A stretch of 64,000 bases of DNA, taken from assembly GCA_028554755.1 (NCBI GenBank), contig JAPTOF010000021.1:6301001-6365000 (forward strand). The letters are read 5' to 3'. The translations under genes and the position numbers were made by a program. A model generated the notes under the pieces. That model did no database searches. It was not told the origin of the DNA and saw only the letters and a program-made list of their open reading frames with translations. Shown in pieces: positions 34,701-46,703 of the stretch. How positions within the stretch are numbered: the first letter of the stretch is position 1; each line of letters begins with the position of its first letter. This DNA comes from Cordia subcordata (taxonomy: Eukaryota; Streptophyta; Magnoliopsida; Boraginales; Cordiaceae).

Positions 34701-37155
34701 TGAATAGAGAGAGATAATTTTATCTTTCTCACCTATTTTGAATTGTTAATGGTCAAACAAACAGAACTAAAATTAAATTAGATTTGGAAGCACATTTTAA
34801 CTGATGAATAGGGATTAGGGAAGGATCATTTTATATTTTTGGTCTGTTGTGCCACCTTGTTGTTAAGAGTGAAGCTATGTGAAGCTCTATCAAGGCCTAA
34901 ACTTGGCTTGTTCTTTCTTTCACACTGCACCAAACAGGTTTCCTCACCCTAGGTCATACTCCTGCATTAAGATCTTGTTTAGCTTCATTTGATGCTCTGA
35001 TAATTGCATAAAAAATTCAATGCCTCTTTTCAATAATGGTACAACTCTGCAGGGTAGTAGCTACTCAATTTAAATTCTATAGTCCTTGAAATGCGCTATC
35101 TTTTTAGCCAATAAATCATCTTGCTTCCGTTTTAATTCATATGACTAGAATAATCTTCTATTCTAGAAAATGATTTGAGTTCTGTCGCAGTTATTACTTG
35201 TCGATCTCTTTCAAGAATCTGTCATAAGCTGGATAATGAAGTCGATTCCCTGTAGGGGCCGTTAGAGTCTCAAATGTAAATTTTCCATTCGCGATATCAG
35301 CTACTAACGGAACAAGTGTCCCCAACCACACAAATGCATCTTCTCCTGCACTTGGCTCTTGATCAACCTACCAAAACAAGTTAATGTTCAGGAACTAATT
35401 TAGTAGAAACAACTATGTAATGTTGACATCTTGACACTCAATTTTACTTGACCCACCAATAAAAGAGAGGAGAAAAAGAAGGCAATATTGATGTCTTCGT
35501 AGAAGCATCTTAAATCAGTTTATTTCAACTCTTTTGGAGTAAAACTCTACTAGAATTCTACATTAATTAGATTCTGAAGGCTACTCATGGTTTGTGATTC
35601 CGCAAATATTGAAAGTAGTACATAATGTACGAGCCAGAAGGATATTTACCAGGAGTGGCATAAGATCTGAGTAGAACAAAGAGATCTCATCTTGTTCTTG
35701 TGTGGTTTTCACAGAGACTTTCTTTTCCTCTTTCTCTTTTCCCACACATTCCTGTAAAGAGAAGAACATAAATCATGCATGATTTTGCAAGAAGAAATGG
35801 AGTACTGATATATACAATATTATATGGTTTTAACACGATAAGATATGGCTCCATTGTAGATAACTAAATAATCATAATAGCTCCAAATTTCGACTGGTTA
35901 CAAAAACGGCCAAATTCGCACTTCAATGCACTTTGGCAAGAACATGCAAACAGAGAGAATTTACAGATTTCTAATATAATAATCATTATGCTTGGCAAGG
36001 ACAGATTTTTAATGGAGCATAAGAGATTGGAGAACATTTGCAAGTGAAGTGACCTCTAACACTCGTTAATGTCCCATAACAGCAGCCACGATATTCTCGT
36101 GCATTAACTGAATCCCCTTTCCAATAGCAAAAGATGACCTTCATATGATTTTGCATCACTTAAGAGTGAAGCAAGAATGAAAAAGAAATATTTAAGGTAC
36201 ATAGAAATATCTAAGGTACAACTTAGCCCTCCCTTCTAACGGGATTGGTTTTTGTAAATAGCTAAGCCCAATTTTTGCAAGAATCTTGCAGGAATATAAG
36301 GAGATATTTCATTTTAGGACTCAACACACAGAAATTTCGAGCAACTTACATGAATCTCCAGTAGTAGAGGGAGCAGAAAGTATATTAGCTATTTTCATAA
36401 GATATATCAGAAATGATTCATGTTATGGCACAAGAAAATCTTTTATGACCTCTGATGTCATGGAACACCCATTGACTATTGAAGCAACCATTAGATGTCA
36501 ATATAGTGAAGACCCAAAATTGGGCCTTACAAATGGTGAATGCAAAAATGGCAAACATAAGGTGTGAGACAATACATCAAGCTTTCTAACTACTGATGAG
36601 CAAAGATGTCAGTGCTCTGTTGCTGAAGAACCAAGGAAGTGGACCAGTATAGGATACCTTGACATTTCCAATATTCTGGAAGTTTAAGCTTCTCAATACA
36701 CAAATCAGACGATAGGAATAAAGTCCCCTAAGAAGGATACTAATGCACATTCTTTACAAAAAAAAAAAGTGGAAAACTAAAATAAGCCTGTGACCATCAG
36801 TTGGCAACTATTTCCCACGCACTTCAAAGATGTTCAAATATACATTAAAGGCATTAATGTGTGATTTAGCATGTTGACATCATTTACTCTGCTGGAAACT
36901 AAAAAAAGAAAAGGATAGATGCACACCATATATGACTCTTCATTCGCTGAGCTGGGCATCTCCCAGGCAAGCATCATATCGAAAGTAAACCGATTAAACG
37001 AACCATCACTGATCTTTTCCTCAATGGTACTACACACATCCATAAGAGCTCTGGAGCAGCAAAATTCCACTAATTTCCTTGAATATCCATTCATTGCAGG
37101 CTTCCATTCCATCTCGAATTCTTTTAGTAGTTTATCAACAGATGTATCCAGCTTC
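31785..37155 (-). CDS. DUF639-family membrane-associated protein, first exon not seen
   Basis: Nine exons with matching phases and GT-AG junctions, in transcript order: 37155-36927, 35751-35650, 35367-35198, 34520-34387, 34305-34128, 33729-33177, 32552-32440, 32347-32104 and 32012-31785 (stop TAA). They give 649 residues. Conserved pieces are LVEFCCSRALMDVCSTIEEK, FNRFTFDMMLAWEMPS, LVPLVADIANGKFTFETLTA, LTNYALYFEASGVISYEDAL and, at the end, RRLQEWWDSIPVIPVEVV, all typical of DUF639 (Arabidopsis At2g21720 type). Hydrophobic segments VLVMVTTLLVVY, AISALLLWMVAQMLW and AILLAVIPFKFVVIALICY predict a membrane-anchored C-terminus. Function is unknown. The first visible exon opens mid-codon, so a 5' exon encoding about 80 residues (the ELSPLANVVVRRCSKIL region in relatives) is missing, either far upstream beyond the repeats or lost. 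Confidence 0.87.
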
Positions 37156-37439
37156 CTGCAAATGAAGCATAAAAGTTTCTGTCAGAATACCTTTTCTATA
37201 TAAAGCATTTTTCTATTTTTCAATCCTGCAAATCAAATACATTTATGACTATACGCCTACAGGCACATATAAATTTATCGACTTGTTGCATTTAGTTGAT
37301 CAAAGTTGAAGCAAGGCTACTCTTTACGGAAAAAATTTGATTTTCTAGTAAGTTAGCCAGAATCTATTTGTGCACGGGCATGGAAGATTGTAAGAACAAT
37401 CTATGAATTGACCAAGAAAAGAACTAGCTGCTGCAGCGG
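37156..37439 (-). other. Sequence upstream of the first visible DUF639 exon
   Basis: Begins with the splice acceptor ATTTGCAG (minus strand), so this is intron if the gene is complete. AT-rich; no coding exon recognised. Confidence 0.5.
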
Positions 37440-38460
37440 GATGTGACTTGTGGGTTCTCTATGGCTCAAGCCGTGTCCAAGGACTTTGTACTGCTTTGGG
37501 CGCTGGGTTGTGGTCCATTGTTGGATGACCAAAGATTAATTGTTTGATGGCCGAAGGTTGACTGTTGGATGGCACAGTGCTGTTGAGTATAGTATAGCTG
37601 AATGTTCTAAGCCAAATACAGCTTAGCTGAATGTGGCGTGACCGAGCATGGGGTAGCCGAATACGACATGGCCCAAACTCAGTGGCCAAATACGACGTGA
37701 CTGTGCTGGATACATATCCTGAAATATTTCTGCAGGTGCTGAAATAAAACTTATACAATATACGTTAAACCGCAGGAAGATTGCTCTTTTATTTCAAAAC
37801 ACAAAACATCAAAAGAAATTGTAAGCACACTACCAAGTAGCCATTGTTATTAAAGGAGGACTCGTACAACTAGAATGGTGGTTACCATTTTGTTTAATTG
37901 ACAGTATTTATCATTTTGCCTAATTGACAGTGTGCTAGATGAGCATGACACGCCAACTAAATCGTTGGATTGGCATTCAAGCAAAGCTTGAGTTTATCGC
38001 AATTAAACTTAATGAGGAACCACGATAATAATCTCCCTTACCCTTAGAGTACCATGATTGATTATGTCAAGAAATCATGATAACAATCTCCTCCATACAG
38101 CTATGCTAGACTACATTATGATCTAAAATTAAACGAAAGCTATGAAGAACTAAGCTAAGAAGCTAAAGAGAAATAAGAGACATATTGTTTTTGGATATGG
38201 TGTGTGTCCTTCCTTTGTCCCTTTAGCTAGTATATGTAGCTTCCCAAGAATCTTATTAAATGATGTAGATGAGATTTTCTCTTGATTCTCCTCCAAAACT
38301 ATTGGAAAGCCTATTGAGTTATTAGGATTTTGCTACTTTTTTCCCAAGATTAAGGGATAACTTTCAACAAGTTGTAACTTTCCTATTCTAATCTAATTTT
38401 GACTTGTTTTCATCCACCACTATACCAATTTTACTTCAAAAAATTAGTCAAGTGGTGAAA
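37440..38460. repeat. Long direct repeat, copy A
   Basis: About 1.0 kb similar over its length to copy B at 39,401-40,670. Shared landmarks are ATGTGACTTGTGG at the left, GCCGAATACGACATGG-type phrases, GCTCTTTTATTTCAAAACAC, and TCATCCACCACTATACCAATT at the right. It may be one LTR of a non-coding element (LARD or TRIM-like), but no primer site or target duplication was found. Confidence 0.65.
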
Positions 38461-39400
38461 TCTAGGTCTAAATAATGCCCCTGGCAAGTTACTCGAATGA
38501 GTCCCTAAAGTTCTGGTAACTTGCATATTGCACCCAAATTGGCCAATTGACCGACATTGTACCATTCTTAATATTTGGGTACATCGGCCCAAACTTGTCC
38601 CATTTGTCTTTGCTTTCTAAAATTCGACCTATTATTATGAGGAGTGCCACCAAACTATAGATGTTGGTCATTTATCAGGCCATGGTGACTAATCATGATT
38701 TCAAGAACAGACATCAACCATCAACACCTTGGCTATTTATCGGACCATGGTGACTAATCATGGTATCAAGAATAGGCATCAACCATCAACACCCGGCCTT
38801 GGTTTTTCCTAATTCATTCCCATGCTCATCTTGGCCAAAGCATTGGCTTTTTGGCCCAAAATGTGAGAAAAGAGATGTTATTTTTGACAATGGTTAACCA
38901 TTCAAATATTGCTTACCAATGGTTGCAAAGGGCTCCATTACTGAGGTACCTTTTAAGTAAGTTGCCCCCAAATTTTATTTTGACCAAAGGCTAAAGTTTT
39001 CCCCTAGCTAGTTGTCTTTGTTATGTACCTTGAGTATGGTTGTTCTTTACTTGGATTACTCCCACTCGACCGCCTTACTTTGAGTTTGATAATCTTGATT
39101 GTGATTGCCTCTTTAAATGGACAATAAGGTGGATTGCCCCCTAACTATGTACAATTGTGGATAATGATAAACATGCAAGAAACTATATGCTCGACCATCT
39201 CATTAGTCATCATCTCCTTCGTATTACTTATATGTGTAACAATAGGCCTCATTAGACAAGCCAAAAAATTGTTTACCATTTTGATTTGATAGCAAATGAG
39301 AAAGAATTGGTTTGTACATGTGCATGTCCTCATAAGAACAACCTAATGTTGGATCGGCCAAAACAAGAATTGGCCGAAATAAGAATTGGTCACGGTCAGA
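38461..39400. repeat. Spacer between the long repeats, with a 65-bp tandem duplication
   Basis: At about 38,665-38,795 a unit containing CATGGTGACTAATCATG and CATCAACCATCAACACC occurs twice in tandem with a few differences. The rest has no recognisable gene. Confidence 0.6.
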
Positions 39401-40670
39401 TATGACTTGTGGATTTTCTATTCCTCAAAACTGTGTTTAAGGACTTCATATTATTTCAGTTACTAGAGCCATGATCAATTGTCGAATGATCGAAGATTGA
39501 TTATGTGATGGCCAATGGTTGACTATTGGTTGGCACAGTGTGGATGAATATAGCTTGGTCAAATGTGACAACCCCAAGGACAGCTACAAAATAAGGTGCA
39601 ACTTGAAATGGCTTGGCCGAATGTAGAATGAACAAATATGGTGTGCACTAATACGGCATGACCAAATATAGGGCGAGTCAGTGGCCGAATACGACACCAT
39701 TATGTTGGATACAAATCCTAAAATATTTTTGTATGTTATGAAATAAAACTTACACAATATGCGTGAAAGCGCAAGAAGCTTGCTCTTTTATTTGAAAATA
39801 CAAAACATCAAAAGAAATTGAAAGTACGCTACCAAGTAAATATTGTTATGATAGGAGGATTCGTAGTGCCATGAATCTTAGTTATCTTTTTGTCCAATTG
39901 ACGATTTGTTAGATGAGCATGCCATGCCAACTAGACTATTTGGTTGACACACGAGCAAAAGGACTTGTATTGCCAGTATTGCTGGTGGTTATCCTTCTAT
40001 CTAATTAAGGGTGTGCTAGATGAGCATGGCATGCCAACTAGACCCGTTGGATTGACACACGAGCAAGAGGATTTGTAGTGACAATATTGCTCGTGGTTAT
40101 CCTTTTGCCTAATTATGGGTGTGCTAGATGAGCATGGCATGCTAACTAAGCGGTTGGATGGCCACGTGGATAAAATTTGAGGGTACCATGATTGAACTTA
40201 ACAAACAAGCCCCAACAACAATCTTCCTCGCACTTGGGTTACCATGAACCACGACAACAATCTCCTTCACACAGCTATACTAGATTTATAATCTAAAATT
40301 AAACTAAAGCTATGAAGAGCTAAGCTAAGAAGCCAAAGAGATATAAGAGACATATTGATTTTGGATGTGGCTCTTCCTTCGTTATTTAGCCATTATTTAT
40401 AGCCTCCCAAAATCTTTGTAATTCTTGTCGATGAGATTTCCTATTGAGTCTCCTGATCTGATGAGATAATTTCTTAATTTCCTCCAAAATTGTTGGAGAG
40501 CTTTTTTGAGCTTCTTAGGCTGTAACAGATTTTACTACTCCTTTTCCAAGTTTTGGGAATATGGGGACAGCTTACAAAAAATTGTGGATAACATTTCTAC
40601 TCAACCAATTTTGACTTGCTCATCCACCGCTAGATCAATTGTACCCCCCAGAATTGGTGAAGTTTCAAAT
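39401..40670. repeat. Long direct repeat, copy B, with a triplicated unit
   Basis: Homologous to copy A but about 250 bp longer, because a unit of about 110 bp containing GCTAGATGAGCATGGCATGCC is present three times (near 39,910, 40,018 and 40,130) where copy A has one. Confidence 0.65.
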
Positions 40671-41218
40671 TTTGTTACCTTTGTATAGGTAGACACCACG
40701 TCATGTCCAACAATGCAACCAATACAGAAATAATTTACCCTCGATGTCTTACCCTGATTATCATTCAGTAAAGTCAGAACAGAATTGAAGAACTTTACTG
40801 GATACTGGGGAAATCTTGAATTTTATATAAATTAGAGCTAAATTAGTAACAGAGACCAATCTTAGAACTAACTGGTTTTGCATAGCAGAATGACAAGCCG
40901 TTTTAAGATAGTTTGGCAGGTCGATCGACCCACCAGGCCACCACCCTCAACATGGGTCACCACCTGTTTAGAGGACATCAAGCTCAACTAGCAATTCTTT
41001 GTGATGGAGCTTCTAATTAACCACATCACCAATAAGCCAATTAAGTCTATTAAATCACAGGCTAGTCTAGAGATGACCAAAAAATCATCTCTGAATCCGC
41101 CAGGTGCGTATATAATTTGCATTTTCTTGCAACCAAACTTTGGTTTGTATCCCAATCACCTCTATTGATGGTCACCGTTGCAAAAATAATCGGTAGTCAT
41201 GCTTAAATAAAACAATGA
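40671..41218. other. Unassigned sequence
   Basis: No gene or repeat recognised. Ends in the left target duplication of the SINE. Confidence 0.4.
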
Positions 41219-41312
41219 TCGAAGTTTAGGGGTAGCTCAAGTAGTTGACTACTTTGGGTGATGTCATGGGTTCTAATCCCATGAAAAGCGGGGATTGGGT
41301 TGTTACAAAAAG
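41219..41312 (+). mobile_element. Short tRNA-derived SINE
   Basis: 94 bp with a Pol III box A (TAGCTCAAGTAG, 41,233-41,244) and box B (GGTTCTAATCC, 41,269-41,279) about 25 bases apart, ending in TTGTTACAAAAAG. It is flanked by a perfect 9-bp duplication AAACAATGA (41,210-41,218 and 41,313-41,321). Box spacing, terminal repeat and A-rich tail are those of a plant SINE mobilised by LINE machinery. The subfamily is not identified. Confidence 0.78.
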
Positions 41313-41441
41313 AAACAATGAACACCATCCAACTAAAAATGGTGATAAGACAGGCCCTTGCTTTTCTTTTCCATCAGAAAAGATGTATGCTTGGTGCGCA
41401 TAAGTAAAAGCCGCGCAAGCTTATCAGCAGTTAATGTGTAG

Positions 41442-41453
41442 AATCTATATATA

Positions 41454-41496
<43 letters not shown>

Positions 41497-41525
41497 ACAC
41501 ACACACACACAAACACACACATATA
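41442..41525. repeat. (GT)n(TA)n(CA)n palindromic microsatellite
   Basis: ATATGTGTGTGTGTATATAT runs on through pure TA repeats into ATGTATACACACACACACAC. The whole is close to a perfect inverted repeat about 75 bp long and could form a cruciform. Confidence 0.85.
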
Positions 41526-41879
41526 CAAGAGATATTGGAGAAAGAAAGAGAGATTACAAAGCACATCTTTGAATAACATCGTTGGCAATGGAAGAGAGAT
41601 GTTTTTTGTCCTCCATGTACAGTTTGCTGCTGTCTTGATCAACTTTAATTCTCCTTTTTCTGGGAATAATTTTCGGCACAAGAAGATGGTGTAAGTGAGA
41701 AGAAGCACGGAGTGTGAAACAGTCTGCTTTTCATAAGGAAGTTCTGCATAATGTGTTGTGCCTTTGAGAACGACACGTGGCGGCCATGCAACGCTTTGAA
41801 ATTGTAGTAAAAACCGGATCTTGTTTGCATGTGTGTAAATTTGGTAGTGTATATCACCCTCAGCTATGTGCATCATAAT

Positions 41880-42090
41880 ACAAGTTCATATTATATTTTT
41901 ATAATTTTTATACATTCATAATTTTTATATTATATATTCATAATTTTTATATGTTCATAATTTTTATATTATATATGTTTACAATTTTTATATATACGCT
42001 TACAATTTTTATGCATATACAAATTTTATATTACATGTTCACAATTTTTATATATTCATTTTAAAATTTTTATATTACATGTTCATAATT
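41880..42090. repeat. AT-rich minisatellite, unit about CATAATTTTTATAT
   Basis: At least nine tandem, variable copies of a unit built on (C/A)ATAATTTTTATATT, some followed by ATATATGTT or ACATGTT. No gene. Confidence 0.75.
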
Positions 42091-42785
42091 CCAGTCAAAC
42101 AGTTGCAAAATTTAAGACCTCAACTACCCTCTAGCATCAAAGCAACCATTGAACTTCTTTGATGATGTCAACCTAGACTTAAAGCTCATCCCATCATCAT
42201 CATCATCACCTTCATGATCTAATAACAAAGTGTGTGCACTTTATTTTTTAGACAAAGTAAAATCTACTCTTAAAATAGCAGAGAGAAAAAAAAAATAAGG
42301 AAGCACTCAACATCAATGTCAAAGACATCAGCGTCATCTTCCAATTGATCATCCTCGGTAACGAGATTGAACAAGAGAACAATTCATTGGAAAATTAACT
42401 TTAATTTGTGCAATTAAAGAGCCATAGATCTATCACTTTGAGCACTGACGCCCTTGAAACACCCACCGGTGACTATTCCAATGACTTTTCTTAACGCCAA
42501 CAACACCAACAGTACCCTCACCATATGACAAACCTTTTTACACCCTTCAATCGTCAATCTCACGTCCGCAACCACCTCCACCGTCAACTTCCATGACCTC
42601 TTACTTCTTCTACTCACCGACGATGCTTCGACCAATAATCTACAACAAAAGCTCCACCACACAGTTTCTTTTTTCAAGCCAAAGCTTTTGGAAGTAGCAC
42701 AGACTTTGATGTGTTCAATATTCCAAGATCCAACATCGACAATTTGGTGCAACTGTTTTTGAAAGGAATGACGACGTCACGAGAT
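42091..42785. other. Unassigned sequence, higher coding-like complexity
   Basis: Contains a TCA/ATC run at about 42,190-42,210. Both strands have open stretches at 42,414-42,752 (minus strand 112 codons; plus strand broken frame with VNFHDLLLLLTDDAS and VSFFKPKLLEVAQTL). I recognise no family in either. It could be a decayed gene fragment. Confidence 0.3.
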
Positions 42786-42826
42786 TAACCTTTGTTTGGT
42801 TTTGAAAGATTTTTTCCAGTGATTTT

Positions 42827-42940
42827 AATAGAGAAGAGAGAAGAAAGAGAAAGAAAAGGAGAGAGGAGAGAAGAGAGAAAGGAGTTTAGTGGAGAAGAGA
42901 GAAGAAAGAGAAGGGAGAGAAGAGAGAAGAGAAGACTGAG
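42827..42940 (+). repeat. GA-rich polypurine tract
   Basis: About 110 bases almost entirely A and G (GAGAAGAGAGAAGAAAGAG repeated), broken only near 42,885-42,892. Lies just before the left end of Athila element 2. Confidence 0.85.
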
Positions 42941-44262
42941 CACGAACAAAGCTGAAAATGGAGCTTACAGCATATGGCTTGTCACACCTTCTTCCAAGGT
43001 CAAGTGACTGACTTTAGAGACCGACTAGTCTAGAGAGCATCCATTTTTGGCCAGCCTGACCAAGTTTGAGGCCGGGAGATCTACCCAGTAATCGATTTTT
43101 GCAACGAGAAAGCCCTATTTAAGGTCATTTTGAGCATATTTTAAGGATCTATCACCCACTTTTCATCCCCATCTCTCACACCCACTTCACAGCCATAAAA
43201 CCTAGCTAGATTCACTCTTCCCCACCTCACACATACACCACCCCATATCACTTCCATCTAGGACAAGCTTGATTTGGGAGTTCTAAGCAAGATTACAATG
43301 AGATTTTGAAGAGTTTTGTAAAGAACAAGTCAAGAACAGGAGGAGCCTCCTAACCTTTCTCTTGTTCTTGCTTTTATCATGTTTGCTTCGTTTTATTTAG
43401 GGTAGATTACTATCTTTACTATAGGTTAAAGTTTATACACTTGTTTTAGTGATGATTTTAATGATTAATACATGTTTTGATTTATTTATGTTAATATGGC
43501 TTTTGCAAAATATCTATGCGTTGCCTAACTGCCAACTTGAGATACCATGTATTCTCTTGTGCTCTAATGCTTAGATTTTCTTATTTGGTGTTTGATTAAT
43601 GATGCTTAATCCTTAATTATGTTATGTTGAGTAGTCTTTACTTTTAAACCTAACTAATAGGTTTCCAAATAATGTAATCGCTCTTAGTTAGATTAGATCT
43701 TAGATTTAAACCCAGCGAATAATGTGAACCCTAAGATTAGATTAATCAATCACCACCTTAAGGACCTAACTGATTAGCCCTAAATCCCTAATTAAAAATG
43801 ACCAAGCTATACTCTAGTTTAGGCACAAACTAGGGATAGAATCGCACCATTAGTTAGAGATGATAAAGTAATTGGTTAAGGCCTTTGAATGGAAGCTTCG
43901 AAACCATCAAAATCGCCCAAAACAAGGTTCAATCCTCTTCCATAATTGAGTAGTGATCTCCTTAAGCCTTCCTTATCAGTTTAGCTTCCCTTTCATAGTT
44001 TTTCCCTTTTCCGGCTTCCACATCCCTTTAGTTTAGTAGTCTTTTAGTTTAATTTTAATTACGAGCTCCATTCAATTGAAATCCACCCAAAAATACCAAA
44101 AATAGTTAGTTTAGGCTTCATGTAGCTTTCTTAGAGCTTACATTTCTTAGAACCAAACCCTAGTTAGCCTTCATGTGGATACGATCCTCGTTATTCACAG
44201 CCTATACTATAGGACCAGTGCACTTATGGGTGTTTTGACTTGTTGGGATTTTCCACACCAAA
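42940..44262 (+). repeat. 5' LTR of Athila element 2 (left end uncertain)
   Basis: Resembles the element 1 LTR in layout: TATTTAAG (43,116-43,123), a C-rich leader CTCACACCCACTTCACAGCC, an interior with CCTAACTAATAG phrases, and an end TTCCACACCA. The left end could not be fixed since no 3' LTR is present; relative to element 1 a few hundred bases may be missing. Confidence 0.6.
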
Positions 44263-44266
44263 TTTT

Positions 44267-44284
44267 TTATGCTATTACTAAGGA
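44267..44284 (+). other. Decayed tRNA-Asp-type primer site (element 2)
   Basis: TTATGCTATTACTAAGGA aligns without gaps to TGGCGCCGTTGCCGGGGA. Almost every difference is a G-to-A or C-to-T transition, as expected from cytosine deamination of a methylated copy. Confidence 0.6.
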
Positions 44285-44580
44285 GGCATGGTTGTTTGGT
44301 TTTTTCATTTTGTGTGTTCTAGATAGTTAAGTGTTTTATTTGCTTTCCCTATTTAGTTTGCTTTAGTAGTTTACTATCTTGCTTTTCATTTTGTTATATC
44401 TTACTATCTTATGTTTGTTTTTGTTACCTAGTTTAGATTGCTTGTTAAGTTTACTTATTTTAAGTTGTTTTCTTTTGTTTTTAGTAGTTCTTAGGACTTA
44501 TGAAGTACTTGCTATAGATATAGGATTTGTTGAAGTTTCGGGGGTTGAGAAGTGGTAGGAGATTTCTTATCTTGTTGTGT

Positions 44581-46703
44581 ATGCTTGGGAGGAGATCCTT
44601 GAGACCAACCTTAGTTCCCTTGAATCTTAAGCCCGAGCAAATCACACATCACCTTAGAAATCTTGAGGTTACTATTGGCGAGATGGCTGAGCAGGCAAGA
44701 TTCCATCCCTTCTCCTGCTCTTCCCCTTCCACCACATGATGAGCCACATAGGAATCCTAATCTTTATGAACCCCCTAGGATAAATCCTCCACTAGATCAA
44801 GATAAGCTCACTTTTAGGCAATATTTCCTCCTCAATGCATTTGAGCCTAATTTGGATATCCAATCACCGAGTTTGAGGGAGGCAAATTGTGAAATAAAAC
44901 ATGGGATTTTAATGATGTTTCCTTGCTTTTATGGGAGAAGCAATGAGAGTCCATTTGCACATGTCACCGATTTTGTTGAAATTTGCTCTACTCTTAATTT
45001 TCCCTATGTGTATCAAGAGTACATTTGTCTCAATTCATTTCCATTTTCACTAAAGGATAAAGCCAAACAATGGCTCCATTCCTTGCCTAGCATTCCATCA
45101 CTACATGGGATAAACTTTAGTCTTACTTCTATCAAAGGTTTTATCCCATGGCAAATACTACCAATCTTAGAGCCTCCATCATGACTTTCTCCTAGCACAA
45201 GTTTGAGACTTTTCATGAAGCTTGGGAGAGGTTAAATGATCTTCGTAGACAATGTCCTCACCACGAGTATGGTACATATGATCTTTCACAATACTTCTTT
45301 AGAGGTTTTACCGAGTGTCAAAGAATGTTGGGTAATGCTATGTCCGAGGGTGGGTTCTATAATTTCAGGCCAAGTGATGCGTGGGAAAGACTTGAAAATA
45401 TTGTCGAGGACTCATTTTAGAATACCGCCATGGATAGGTCTAGCAAAGGAGTTAATAGAAGAGGTGTTCATAAGATAGGTACATTATCCGATCTTTCAGT
45501 AGAAGTAAAGCATTAACCAATAAGTTAGACCAATTCATCTCTTTGAGTTTAACACCATCCCAAGGCCATAGGGCCAATCCTTCAGGGTCTTTCTCAGTAC
45601 AATCGGTTGTTGAGGTTTGTGCTTTATGTTCTGAGTCTTCGTATAAGACTATAGCTTGTCATCTAGCTCCCAATTCCCTAAATTCATGTAAAAGCAAGTG
45701 TGTCTTACTCAGGAGTACTCACATGAGTACAATCCTTATTCAATCACTTATGATCTAGGTTGGAGAGATAATCCTAAGTTCTCATGGCGTCAGGGCCAAT
45801 ATGAGTCATCCCAGTCCTAGGTCCCATTCCAGTAGCGAGCTTGTTCTACTAATCCTCTAGGGTTTTATCATATGAATTAATCTAGGCTTCCTAGTACACC
45901 ACAGTATCAGGCCCTTCCTACATAGCTTGCCACAACACTTCTTACATAGTCTATTACCGCACTTCTTGCACCTGTTTCCTAGTCCTCCAGTGATGAGAAG
46001 AAAGATCTTATCTTTCAAATGTATAGGGCATAGTTGCAGGCATTTGAAAGCTTTCAGGCTAGGGTAGGTGCATAGTTAGGACAGATTTTTAGTCAATTGA
46101 ACACTAGAGAACCAGATAAGCTCCCTTCACCAGCCAAAGGTTAATCTTAGAGATCAGTCTTGTTCCTCCTCTGACCCCATCTATCCCTCCAAGGCCTAGG
46201 CCAAGGTAATCACCACCTTTAAAAAGTGGGAAGGTGGTTGACAATAGGTAGGAGTTGAGCAATCTTCAGAAATTCTACCTATAGATCTTTCTAAGTATAG
46301 TGAGTCAAAAGAACACCCTGTCGAGAGAGAAGAGCATGTTAGAGACCGAGTTGAGAGTAGTACCCACCTACATCAGGAGGGAAAGTAGCCTTTCAAGGCT
46401 CATGAGTCCATTCTTAGAGTCCCTTTTTTGGCCGCTTTAGAGAAGCCTATGTAGATTGAGGACACTAACATGTTTAAGATTCTAGAGCATTTAAAAGATC
46501 TCAAGGTGAATCTTCCTTTGATTGACACTATTCTTTCCATTCCATCTTACTCCAAATTCTTCAAGGACCTTTATACTCGAAAGTGTAGCACTGCTAGCAT
46601 GCCTAAGAAGGAGAAACTCATAGAAAATGTGACTAGTATTTGCACCTTGGGCTTTCTGCCCAAGTTGAGCAATCCTAGAGCTTTCATAGTTTTAGACATG
46701 TAG
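44581..46703 (+). pseudogene. gag of Athila element 2 (broken)
   Basis: Begins at ATG 44,581 (MLGRRSLRPTLVPLNLKPEQ). A frameshift near 44,690 moves the gag core to 44,663-45,184 (LTFRQYFLLNAFEPNLD, CFYGRSNESPFAHVTDFVEI, FPFSLKDKAKQWLHSLP). Later pieces in other frames cover FHEAWERLNDLRRQCPHH (45,217), the zinc knuckle VCALCSESSYKTIACHLA (45,610-45,664) and LKDLKVNLPLIDTILSIPSY (46,490). Many stops. It parallels element 1 gag throughout. Confidence 0.82.

Noticed and set aside
36286..36567. 93-codon plus-strand open frame
   Set aside because: Inside a DUF639 intron, with no recognisable similarity or splice context.
41445..41876. 143-codon minus-strand open frame
   Set aside because: Its end is translated (TA)n/(CA)n microsatellite and the rest has no known domain; not enough to call a gene.
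42792..43007. 71-codon frame rich in Arg, Glu and Lys
   Set aside because: Product of the GA-rich polypurine tract.
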